Positions 1 to 6,993 of a stretch of 64,000 nucleotides of DNA are shown here, one piece after another. The notes below the pieces were generated by a model that saw only the letters and a program-made list of their open reading frames with translations, did not search any database and had not been told where the DNA came from. The stretch is from CAG-103 sp963627135 (GTDB lineage: Bacteria; Bacillota; Clostridia; Oscillospirales; Oscillospiraceae): contig CAVFZY010000015.1 in NCBI GenBank assembly GCA_963627135.1, positions 1 through 64,000 on the forward strand, written 5' to 3'. Position 1 is the stretch's first letter, and each line of letters opens with the position of its first letter. The position numbers and the translations under genes were made by a program.

Positions 1-124
1 GTGCGATCATAAGACTGATTAGAAGCTTTAGCTGTGGATCGGAACAGTTATCATATGTATTATTCATAATCTGAAAAATTTCTCTCTACACTGAAAGCAA
101 ATACAGTGAAGGGAGTTATGGACG

Positions 125-358
125 ATGTTGGATGCAAAAGTGGTTGGCAGAGTGCTGCAGCGGCTGCGGGAGGAACGCGGCCTGTCGCAAGAGATCGTGA
201 GCGGTCTCGCCGGGATCGGCAGGACGCATTTGAGCGCCATTGAGCGCGGAGAACGCAAACCGACGCTGGAGACTTTTTACCGCATCGGCGAGGCCCTGCA
301 TATGCGGCCGAGCACGGTGCTGGCCGAAATCGAGGCGGAGCTGGAAAGAAATGCATGA
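125..358 (+). CDS. Small XRE-family DNA-binding regulator
   Basis: A 77-residue protein that is essentially one Cro/C1-type helix-turn-helix domain. An N-terminal helix (LQRLREERGLSQE) is followed by the HTH core and the typical recognition segment THLSAIERGERKP, then the usual closing helices. It has no sensor or oligomerisation domain, so it is a minimal repressor-like protein of the stand-alone type seen in mobile elements and accessory regions. The start is the ATG after a GGGAGTT/GGACG purine stretch. The gene stands alone, with no partner toxin or operon mate visible in the 200 bases downstream. The target is unknown. Confidence 0.8.
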   Translation: MLDAKVVGRVLQRLREERGLSQEIVSGLAGIGRTHLSAIERGERKPTLETFYRIGEALHMRPSTVLAEIEAELERNA

Positions 359-485
359 TCCCGGCGGGGAGCGCCGCACGCAAAGCGCCGGTCTCACCGG
401 CGCAAAAACAGGGCGCGCGCGCAAAATTCACATCTGGATTTTGCGCCCCGGGGGGTATCTTGCGGCTTTTCCCGGCCGCTGCCCA

Positions 486-526
486 CAAAAAACAACGCCC
501 CTGCGCTCCGATTGGAACGCAGGGGC
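486..526 (-). terminator. Intrinsic terminator of the lipoprotein gene
   Basis: Read on the minus strand, a GC-rich stem (GCCCCTGCG with its complement, 4-base loop region AATC) is followed by GTTGTTTTTT. It lies 30 bases past the stop codon of the minus-strand lipoprotein gene. Confidence 0.75.
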
Positions 527-554
527 ATATCCGCTTTCATCTTTCGCCGACGCC

Positions 555-1115
555 TTATCCGCGCAGACCGATGGCCTCAAGGATGGCCTCGACGCGGTCG
601 GACGCTTGTACCGGCCAGTCTCCCTTGACGTTTTGGCAGCCGGCGGAATCGAGTAGGTCGCGTGCGCCGCTGCCCATGAGCGTCTGGCAGGTCGTGTCGA
701 TCAGATCCATCTGCTGGCTGAAAGCCACCTGCTCATCGTTGCCCTTGCTGCTGAGCCACGTGGTGACGGCGGACTTGATCTCACTCTGGGTCATCGTGCT
801 CGCCTCGCCCCAGTCGAGCAGCTTTACGGCGTAAGGCACCACCTTGATCGAGCTGCCGGCCGTGCCGAGCTGCACATTCTTTTCAATGTCGTTGAGCACC
901 GTGGCCAGCTCGTCTGTCTGCGTACCGGCCGGGCGGGCCGGGTCGTTGGCCGGGGCGGGCGTCGGCGTCTGCACCGTCGGCGTCACGACGGTGGGGGTGG
1001 AGGATGTCTCCGGCGTCTGCGTCTCGTTGCCGCAGGCGGCCAGCGCCAGCACGAGCACCAGCATGAGCGTGAGCGCCGCGAGGCGCTTTGTATTGCGGGA
1101 TAACCATACCTTCAT
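555..1115 (-). CDS. Putative lipoprotein of unknown function
   Basis: A 186-residue secreted lipoprotein. After a basic N-terminus (KVWLSRNTKR) there is a hydrophobic signal segment ending in the lipobox LALAAC at about residues 23-28, so the mature protein should be lipid-anchored on the outside of the membrane. A Thr/Pro-rich linker (about residues 32-65) precedes a small, mostly helical domain with two cysteines that could pair. I do not recognise the C-terminal domain. The start was taken at the ATG preceded by AAGGAGTG at 7 bases; longer open frame upstream overlaps the divergent csoR promoter and is not coding. It is transcribed divergently from the copper operon. Nothing ties it to copper other than proximity. 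Confidence 0.75.
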   Translation of the reverse strand: MKVWLSRNTKRLAALTLMLVLVLALAACGNETQTPETSSTPTVVTPTVQTPTPAPANDPARPAGTQTDELATVLNDIEKNVQLGTAGSSIKVVPYAVKLLDWGEASTMTQSEIKSAVTTWLSSKGNDEQVAFSQQMDLIDTTCQTLMGSGARDLLDSAGCQNVKGDWPVQASDRVEAILEAIGLRG

Positions 1116-1190
1116 ATGGGAACACTCCTTTCGTTGTGCTCTTATGATAGCACACGCGCGCCTGCTGTCAAGAAAAATGCACGCGCCCAC

Positions 1191-1243
1191 TTGACAAATA
1201 CCCTCTGGGGGTATATATTCAAAAATACCCCCAAGGGGTATAT
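1191..1243 (+). promoter_or_regulatory. csoR-copA promoter with two CsoR-type operators
   Basis: TTGACA (1191-1196) and TATATT (1214-1219) are spaced by exactly 17 bases. Two palindromes of the form TACCC..GGGTA sit at 1199-1213 (inside the spacer) and about 1226-1240 (just past the expected transcription start). This T/A-flanked run of Cs then Gs is the known CsoR-family operator pattern. Placement of both sites over the core promoter and start site fits repression that copper relieves. Confidence 0.85.
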
Positions 1244-1266
1244 GGAAAACAATGAGGTACGAACCT

Positions 1267-1584
1267 ATGGATGATGAGAAAAAAAACTGCTGCTGCGGCT
1301 GTTCGCAGCGCAAGAAGGAGCGCACGCCGGAGGAATACAAGCGGCTCATCCACCGGCTCAACCGCATTGAGGGCCAGATCCGCGGCATCCGCGGCATGGT
1401 CGAGAACGACGCCTACTGCCCGGACATTCTCGTGCAGTCGGCGGCGGCGGGCGCGGCGCTCAATGCATTTAATAAGGAGCTGCTGGCCAGCCACATCCGT
1501 ACCTGCGTCGTCGAGGACATCCGCGACGGCAAGGACGAGGTGATCGACGAGCTGGTGGCGACGCTGCAGAAACTCATGAAATGA
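1267..1584 (+). CDS. csoR: Copper-sensing repressor CsoR
   Basis: A 105-residue all-helical DUF156/CsoR-family repressor. It carries the family core RLNRIEGQIRGIRGMV and the Cu(I)-binding C-H-C set: Cys in AYCPDILVQ, then His and Cys in SHIRTC. This C-H-C pattern indicates a copper sensor rather than a nickel (RcnR) or persulfide (CstR) type. A Cys-rich N-terminal CCCGC lies in the disordered tail. The start ATG at 1267 is preferred because GAGGT lies 8 bases upstream; an in-frame ATG at 1252 would add five residues. It is the first gene of the csoR-copA operon, 25 bases before copA, and should repress its own promoter through the two operators at 1199-1240. Confidence 0.9.
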   Translation: MDDEKKNCCCGCSQRKKERTPEEYKRLIHRLNRIEGQIRGIRGMVENDAYCPDILVQSAAAGAALNAFNKELLASHIRTCVVEDIRDGKDEVIDELVATLQKLMK

Positions 1585-1609
1585 GCCGCACCGCAAAGGA
1601 GGAACCACT

Positions 1610-4132
1610 TTGAAGCAATACAATGTCACCGGCATGAGCTGCGCGGCCTGCTCGGCGCGCGTGGAAAAGGCGGTGTCGAACGTGCCGGGCGTGACGGCGT
1701 GCTCGGTCAGCCTGCTGACCAACTCCATGGGGGTGGAGGGCACGGCGGCGGATCAGACCATCATCGGCGCGGTGCAGGCCGCAGGCTACGGCGCGTCGGT
1801 CAAGGGCGCGCAGCAGAGCGCAAACCCTGCCGCCGACGCCGACGCACTCGCCGACCACGAGACACCGAAGCTGCGGCGCAGACTCTTCTGGTCACTGGGC
1901 TTCTTGCTCATCCTGATGTATTTTTCCATGGGCCACATGATGTGGGGCTGGCCGCTGCCGAAGTTTTATGACGGCAACCACGTCGCCATGGGCCTGACGC
2001 AGCTGCTGCTGACGGTGATCATCATGGTCATCAACCAGAAGTTTTTCATCAGCGGCTTCAAGGCGCTCTGGCACCGTGCGCCGAACATGGACACGCTTGT
2101 AGCCCTCGGGGCGACGGCGGCGTTTGTGTACAGTACCTATGCGCTCTTTGCCATGACGGGCGCGCAGGTGCGCGGCGACGACCAGGCCGTCATGCACTAC
2201 ATGGTGGACTTTTACTTCGAGTCCGCCGCCATGATCCTCACGCTCATCACGGTGGGCAAGACGCTCGAGGCCCGCTCGAAGGGCAAAACGACCGATGCGC
2301 TGCGCAGCCTCATGGAGCTCGCGCCCAAGACCGCCACCGTCGAGCGCGATGGCGCAGAGGTGACCGTCCCGGTCGAGCAGGTACAAAAGGGCGATGTCTT
2401 CGTCGTCCGCCCGGGCGAGCGCATCCCGGTCGACGGCGTGGTGCTCGAGGGCACGAGCGCGGTCAACGAGGCGGCGCTCACTGGCGAGAGCATTCCGGCC
2501 GACAAGGCGCCGGGCGCGTCCGTCTCGGCCGCCACAGTGAACCAGTCGGGCTTTCTCAAGTGCCGCGCCACGCGCGTCGGCGAGGACACGACCCTCTCGC
2601 AGATCATCCAGATGGTCAGCGACGCGGCGGCCACGAAGGCGCCGATCGCGAAGATCGCGGACAAGGTGTCCGGTGTGTTCGTGCCGTCGGTCATTGGCAT
2701 CGCGCTCGTGACGTTTGTCGTCTGGATGCTACTCGGCCGCACCGTGGGCTATGCGCTCGCGCGCGGTATCTCCGTGCTCGTCATCAGCTGCCCGTGCGCG
2801 CTCGGCCTCGCCACGCCGGTGGCGATCATGGTCGGCAGCGGCATGGGCGCGAAAAACGGCATCCTCTTCAAGACGGCGGCCTCCCTCGAGGAGACCGGCC
2901 GCATCCAGATCGTCGCGCTCGACAAGACCGGCACCATCACCTCCGGCGACCCGACGGTGACGGACATCTGCCCCGCTCCCGGCGTGACGGAGGGCGAACT
3001 GCTGCGCCTGGCCTGCGCGCTCGAGCGCAAGAGCGAGCACCCGCTGGCCAAGGCGGTGCTGCGCCGCGCGGAGGCGGACGGGCTGACCGCCGCCGAGGTC
3101 GCGGACTTTCAGGCCCTGCCGGGCAACGGCCTGCGCGCCATGCTCGACGGGCAGCCGCTCTGCGGCGGCAACGCGGACTTCATCCGCACCGCAGCCGATA
3201 TCCCCGCGCCCATGCAGGCCCAGGCGCAGGCGCTTGCCGAGGCCGGCAAGACGCCGCTGTTTTTCGCCCGCGGCGGGCAGCTCCTCGGCATCATCGCCGT
3301 GGCGGACGTGCTCAAGCCCGACAGCCCACAGGCCATCCGCGAGCTGCAGAACATGGGCATCCGCGTCGTCATGATTACGGGCGATAACGCGCGCACGGCC
3401 AGGGCCATCGGCGCGCAGGCCGGCGTGGATGAGGTGATCGCGGGCGTGCTGCCAGACGGTAAGGAGCGCGAGATCCGCCGCCTGAGCGCGCGCGGCAAGG
3501 TCGCCATGGTCGGCGACGGCATCAACGACGCGCCGGCGCTCACGCGCGCGGACATCGGCATCGCCATCGGCGCGGGCACGGACGTGGCCATTGACGCGGC
3601 CGACGTCGTGCTCGTCAACAGCCGCCTGAGCGACGTCCCAGCGGCCATCCGGCTCAGCCGCGCGACGCTGCGCAACATCCACGAGAACCTGTTCTGGGCG
3701 TTTTTCTACAACACCATCGGCATCCCCATCGCGGCGGGCGTGTTCGTCCCGCTGGGCCTGACGCTCAACCCCATGTTCGGCGCGGCGGCCATGAGCCTGT
3801 CGAGCTTCTGCGTGGTCACGAACGCCCTGCGCCTGAATCTGTTCAAGCTGCGCGATACGCGCCATGATCATAAACGTGCAAACCATCTCAAAGGAGTACC
3901 CGAAATCAAGGAGGAAACCACAATGAAAAAGACGATCCAAATCGAAGGCATGATGTGCTCTCACTGTGAGGCGACCGTGAAGAAGGCACTCGAGGCGCTG
4001 CCGGAAGTTACCGAGGCTGAGGTCAGCCACACGGCGGGCACCGCCGTTGTGACGCTCAGCGCCCCGGTGGATGAGGCCAAGCTCCGCGCAGCGGTCGAGG
4101 CCAAGGACTACAAGGTCACCGGAATCGCGTAA
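1610..4132 (+). CDS. copA: Cu(I)-exporting P1B-type ATPase fused to a C-terminal CopZ domain
   Basis: An 840-residue copper-exporting P-type ATPase. An N-terminal heavy-metal-associated domain has GMSCAAC at residues 8-14. It is followed by eight predicted membrane helices with the transport motif CPC at about 394-396, TGES in the actuator domain, the phosphorylation site DKTGT at about 438, SEHP in the nucleotide domain and GDGIND. A TTG start lies 8 bases after AAAGGAGG. Oddity: codons from about 770 encode a second complete metal-binding domain (GMMCSHC) after a hydrophilic linker that itself contains an AAGGAGG and an in-frame ATG (3923). The linker looks like a former intergenic region read through. 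Copper export through the cytoplasmic membrane is expected. Confidence 0.92.
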   Translation: MKQYNVTGMSCAACSARVEKAVSNVPGVTACSVSLLTNSMGVEGTAADQTIIGAVQAAGYGASVKGAQQSANPAADADALADHETPKLRRRLFWSLGFLLILMYFSMGHMMWGWPLPKFYDGNHVAMGLTQLLLTVIIMVINQKFFISGFKALWHRAPNMDTLVALGATAAFVYSTYALFAMTGAQVRGDDQAVMHYMVDFYFESAAMILTLITVGKTLEARSKGKTTDALRSLMELAPKTATVERDGAEVTVPVEQVQKGDVFVVRPGERIPVDGVVLEGTSAVNEAALTGESIPADKAPGASVSAATVNQSGFLKCRATRVGEDTTLSQIIQMVSDAAATKAPIAKIADKVSGVFVPSVIGIALVTFVVWMLLGRTVGYALARGISVLVISCPCALGLATPVAIMVGSGMGAKNGILFKTAASLEETGRIQIVALDKTGTITSGDPTVTDICPAPGVTEGELLRLACALERKSEHPLAKAVLRRAEADGLTAAEVADFQALPGNGLRAMLDGQPLCGGNADFIRTAADIPAPMQAQAQALAEAGKTPLFFARGGQLLGIIAVADVLKPDSPQAIRELQNMGIRVVMITGDNARTARAIGAQAGVDEVIAGVLPDGKEREIRRLSARGKVAMVGDGINDAPALTRADIGIAIGAGTDVAIDAADVVLVNSRLSDVPAAIRLSRATLRNIHENLFWAFFYNTIGIPIAAGVFVPLGLTLNPMFGAAAMSLSSFCVVTNALRLNLFKLRDTRHDHKRANHLKGVPEIKEETTMKKTIQIEGMMCSHCEATVKKALEALPEVTEAEVSHTAGTAVVTLSAPVDEAKLRAAVEAKDYKVTGIA
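3923..4132 (+). CDS. Possible internally initiated CopZ copper chaperone
   Basis: Inside the copA frame, CAAGGAGGAAACCACA precedes ATG at 3923, giving ideal ribosome-binding spacing. Translation from here would yield a free 69-residue ferredoxin-fold protein beginning MKKTIQIEGMMCSHC with the CxxC metal site, the size and sequence style of stand-alone CopZ chaperones. Because it is in frame with copA, one message could give both a CopA-CopZ fusion and free CopZ. Whether both are made is inference; the site and frame are seen directly. Confidence 0.5.
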   Translation: MKKTIQIEGMMCSHCEATVKKALEALPEVTEAEVSHTAGTAVVTLSAPVDEAKLRAAVEAKDYKVTGIA

Positions 4133-4140
4133 AGCAGGAA

Positions 4141-4184
4141 AAAACAGTAAGGGTGTCCCCGTGAGGGGATGCCCTTGCTGTTTT
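4141..4184 (+). terminator. Terminator of the copper operon
   Basis: The stem AAAACAG..AAGGG.GTCCCC pairs with GGGGA.GCCCTT..CTGTTTT around a GTGA loop and is followed by TTTT and another T5 run. It lies directly after the copA stop and can act in both directions. Confidence 0.8.
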
Positions 4185-4216
4185 CGTTCACTTTTTGCGC
4201 GCGTCGATCGGTTGCG
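4174..4216 (+). repeat. Left direct repeat flanking the Mrr gene
   Basis: About 42 bases here match 6064-6106 with only a few differences, in the same orientation. At the right copy this sequence is the 3' end and terminator flank of the XRE-desulfoferrodoxin gene. Read on the minus strand, the left copy still spells the same C-terminal residues (QPIDARKK then stop), so it looks like a duplicated gene end. The rest of 4217-4369 holds no recognisable gene. Confidence 0.55.
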
Positions 4217-4369
4217 GCTTTCATTCCCGAGTCAGGATTTTTCCTTTTGCTGGGCGCATATGTTTTTATCTGGTATGATGCATATAGCTGGTTGTATGGA
4301 TAGCTTGCCACATTGCGGCCGAAATATGAAACGCCTGAAGAATGATGGTGATGCCATATCGAATTCATA

Positions 4370-4693
4370 TTGTTTGTCGTGGCTCTTGCTTTCGTTGCTT
4401 TTGTTATCTACTGTGTCGTTACCTATTTTGTAAGCAGGAGAGAGCGTGCAGAAATTGCCGCCTTAAAGCGCATGCTGAACAGCGATTTGAATGATGTGCA
4501 GCGCCAGAAAACCGAGTTGGAGCAGAAGCGTGCCGCGCTCGAGCGAGAGCGCAGCGACTGTGCCGCAGCGCGCCGCGCATATGAGAAAAAGGCTGCTCGG
4601 CAGGATACGCTTGCCTATCAGAACGCTGCCGCGCTCTGTTCCCGCAGCTGTCTTGGCCCGACATTCTCGGGATATCAGATATTCAGGATTTGA
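4370..4693 (+). CDS. N-terminal part of a frameshifted membrane-anchored Mrr protein
   Basis: This frame begins at a TTG and encodes one membrane helix (about residues 2-20, VVALAFVAFVIYCVVTYF), then a charged coiled coil (about 21-75, rich in E, R, K and Q). After about codon 88 the frame loses sense. The +2-shifted frame continues naturally (LFPQLSWPDILGIS.. into the next frame), placing a frameshift near 4636-4640. It is therefore best read as the N-terminus of the following nuclease gene. It could be a real inactivating mutation, a programmed shift or a sequencing error. The start has only a weak ribosome-binding site. Confidence 0.55.
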   Translation: MFVVALAFVAFVIYCVVTYFVSRRERAEIAALKRMLNSDLNDVQRQKTELEQKRAALERERSDCAAARRAYEKKAARQDTLAYQNAAALCSRSCLGPTFSGYQIFRI

Positions 4694-6000
4694 ACAGCAA
4701 AGACGCGCTCCAAAATGAACGCCTCTACGCTGCATGCTTCGGGAAAATTTCACTTTTGCCGCCCGTTTCCGTTTTCTGCAGCGTTCGCGGAGAACGTGGT
4801 GAAGTCTATAAAACCACGCTCAAAAGCTGCATCTGCAAAGATTATCAGGTGCGCCGACAGCCGTGCAAACACATGTACTATCTTGCGCTGCGCCTCGGCC
4901 TTCTCTCTACCGTCAATGAGGCTGCCGTGATGGACGCGATCGACGATATTCACACCGCCCTTGGTCAGGTCGCGTTGGAGTGGAAAGCCCTTGTGGCCGA
5001 TCAGCGCAGCCTCGCACGCGAACAGCAGAAGCTCGACGAGCGTGCGCGGCAGGAGGCGTCCGTGCAAAAGATGTTTCTCCGCTCGTTGGATACATATGGC
5101 TATAACCCCGACTGGTTGGCCAAGCTGTATGCGGATTTTCATGCGCAGTTTGACGCCGAGCTGGTCGAGCATCTGTGCGAGCGTGCGCGCCCGGCCAAGA
5201 AAACCGCTGCACGCATCGAGCAGGAATATCTTGCGCAAATGCGCGACCTGCACCGCTCTGCAAAGGCAATGGAATACCGCCTTTATTTGTATCACCTCAA
5301 ATTCCCGGAGTGGGATGACATCCCGCCCTTGTCCCCGGAAGAACCGGCCGCCGACCGCGCCCCGCTCCTGCGCTGGCTTTCCGAGGAGGAATATGGCTCC
5401 CTGCCGTCTGCCGAAAAGTCGCAGCTTGCGCTCGACCGCTGGTCGAAGAGGAAGAAATCCCCTTGGGACATTGGCGTCGAGTTTGAGCAGTATGTCGGCT
5501 ACCGGTATGAAACCGACGGCTACCGCGTTACATACTACGGTGCGGTTAAGCACATGGACGATCTCGGGCGCGATTTGATCTGCACAAAATCCGGCCACAC
5601 GGTCATTGTGCAGTGCAAGCGCTGGGCTTCCGCAGAAAAGCACATTCATGAGAATGTTGTTTTTCAGCTTTATGCCACCACGGTCGCTTACCAACTGGAG
5701 CACCCCGGCCAGGCTGTCACGCCGCTGCTCGTCTGCACCTGTGCTTTGTCCGATACCGCAAAGCAGTACGCAGACTATCTGAAGGTTCAGTATTCAGAGT
5801 TTTATGAATACAGAGATTTTCCCCGCATCAAATGCAACATCAACAAATCGACCGGCGAGCGCATCTATCACCTGCCGTTTGACCAGCAATATAACCACGT
5901 TGCGATCATTTCCGGCACAGGCGAATGTTACGCACAGACCGTTCAGGAAGCGGAAAGCAAAGGTTTCCGCCGCACATACCGCCATGCTGTTACTGCATGA
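4690..6000 (+). CDS. SWIM zinc-finger and Mrr-type restriction endonuclease domain protein
   Basis: The 436-residue readable part contains a SWIM zinc finger (C47-I-C49, C59-K-H61 in this numbering), a long helical/coiled-coil middle (about 75-250) and a C-terminal Mrr-type PD-(D/E)xK nuclease domain. That domain has GVEFEQYVG (about 262-270), GRDLI with D295, and QCKRW with Q308/K310. Mrr-family enzymes cut modified or foreign DNA; SWIM fingers bind DNA or protein. Joined to the upstream frame, the whole would be a membrane-tethered coiled coil-SWIM-Mrr protein. The TTG at 4690 is probably not the true start; the gene begins upstream and is frameshifted near 4638. It has no methyltransferase partner. 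The locus sits between two direct repeats, suggesting acquisition. A phage- or plasmid-defence role is inferred. Confidence 0.75.
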   Translation: MNSKDALQNERLYAACFGKISLLPPVSVFCSVRGERGEVYKTTLKSCICKDYQVRRQPCKHMYYLALRLGLLSTVNEAAVMDAIDDIHTALGQVALEWKALVADQRSLAREQQKLDERARQEASVQKMFLRSLDTYGYNPDWLAKLYADFHAQFDAELVEHLCERARPAKKTAARIEQEYLAQMRDLHRSAKAMEYRLYLYHLKFPEWDDIPPLSPEEPAADRAPLLRWLSEEEYGSLPSAEKSQLALDRWSKRKKSPWDIGVEFEQYVGYRYETDGYRVTYYGAVKHMDDLGRDLICTKSGHTVIVQCKRWASAEKHIHENVVFQLYATTVAYQLEHPGQAVTPLLVCTCALSDTAKQYADYLKVQYSEFYEYRDFPRIKCNINKSTGERIYHLPFDQQYNHVAIISGTGECYAQTVQEAESKGFRRTYRHAVTA

Positions 6001-6033
6001 TAAAGAGCATGGATATTTTCATTCTGAAATTTG

Positions 6034-6067
6034 CAGCAAAGGCGTCCCCTCTCAGGGACGCCTTTGC
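6034..6067. terminator. Shared bidirectional terminator
   Basis: The stem GCAAAGGCGTCCC pairs with GGGACGCCTTTGC around a short loop, followed by T-rich sequence on the plus side. It lies between the converging Mrr gene and the XRE-desulfoferrodoxin gene and probably ends both. Confidence 0.7.
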
Positions 6068-6106
6068 CGTTTCTGTTCACTTTTTGTGTGCGTCGATCGG
6101 CTGCGC
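6064..6106 (+). repeat. Right direct repeat flanking the Mrr gene
   Basis: Near-identical to 4174-4216 in the same orientation. It covers the terminator flank and the last codons of the minus-strand XRE-desulfoferrodoxin gene, so this is probably the original copy. Confidence 0.55.
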
Positions 6107-6676
6107 GAACAGCCCATGCTGCGTGCAGTACCACAGCAGCGTGCCGTGCGCGAAGTACGGCAGGCGCGTCTGCGCGCCCCACTCGGGGTAGAGCCGGCGC
6201 AGCACGACCGTGTCCTCGTTGACCAGCGCCGCGAACGACAGGTAGTGCTCCCGCCGCATGGGGTGGTCGGACGTGAGGTACCACTCGCCGTCGCTCCGTT
6301 CTACTGTCAGGCGGTGGTCGTCGTCCGGCGTTTGCGGCATTAAGGGCTGCAGTGTCTGGCCACAGCAGGTCACGTCCGCCGCGTCGCTCGCCAGCAGCAG
6401 GTTGCCGCAGTGTGGGCAGACGCAAAAGCGCACGCGCTTCATGTTTCCGTTTGTCAAATCGTTTTCCTCCAGATCGCCCCGGAGCAACGCCTCGGCGCTC
6501 GTGCCCAGAGCCTGTGACAGTCGCGGGAGGAGGGAAATGTCCGGCGCGCCGCAGCCGCGCTCCCATTTAGAGACGGCCTTGTCGCTCACGCCGATCGTGT
6601 CGGCGAGCTGCCGCTGTGTCAGATGCTTGGCTTGCCGCAGGGCGCGGATGAGCGCCCCCGTGCGTGTCTGATCCAT
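6077..6676 (-). CDS. XRE regulator fused to a desulfoferrodoxin-like iron module
   Basis: A 199-residue two-part protein. Residues 1-66 form a Cro/C1-type HTH (TQRQLADTIGVSDKAVSKWE). Residues 80-195 match class I desulfoferrodoxin. A desulforedoxin-like site has CPHC at 87-90 and CC at 104-105. A superoxide reductase-like site has all five expected ligands: H121, H138 in DHPM, H144 in EHY, C184 and H187 in YCTQHGL. Superoxide reductases hold Fe(SCys)4 and Fe(His)4Cys centres. A DNA-binding head on this fold suggests an iron- or superoxide/O2-responsive regulator, which is inference. The start at 6676 follows GGGAGGT at good spacing. The gene is monocistronic, ending in a hairpin shared with the Mrr gene. 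Confidence 0.8.
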   Translation of the reverse strand: MDQTRTGALIRALRQAKHLTQRQLADTIGVSDKAVSKWERGCGAPDISLLPRLSQALGTSAEALLRGDLEENDLTNGNMKRVRFCVCPHCGNLLLASDAADVTCCGQTLQPLMPQTPDDDHRLTVERSDGEWYLTSDHPMRREHYLSFAALVNEDTVVLRRLYPEWGAQTRLPYFAHGTLLWYCTQHGLFAQPIDAHKK

Positions 6677-6770
6677 GTTTCGTACCTCCCGTGCAGGTAT
6701 CATTGTACGGATTTTCGCCCGGAATGCAACCGACGCTCCGTAGAGTCTGGAGCGTCGGTCGTTGCTTGCG

Positions 6771-6983
6771 TCACGGCAGCCGGCCGTCGCCGGCCATGAG
6801 CGCCATCATCTCCTCGATGCGCTCGAGCGGGAACGGCGGGGCACACAGCGGCCGCATGGCAATGCTCATGAGCTTCATGGGGTTGTTGTCGGCAGCCACG
6901 CGGTCGTCGGGCTTGATGTCCACGTGCAGACTGCACAGGCAGTTCGGGCAGTAGCTGCGGTAGTCGCTGCCGCCGTGCGGCGG
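6771..6983 (-). pseudogene. Remnant of an RNHCP-like zinc protein
   Basis: After an in-frame stop at 6984-6986 the frame reads HGGSDYRSYCPNCLCSLHVD then IKPDDR, closely resembling the R-x-HCP-x-CL-x-S-x-HVD core of RNHCP-domain proteins, and continues to a stop at 6771. The first zinc-ligand pair and the start codon are missing. It abuts the 3' end of the RpiR pseudogene, as if a deletion joined two gene ends. Confidence 0.45.
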
Positions 6984-6993
6984 TTAGATCCTG

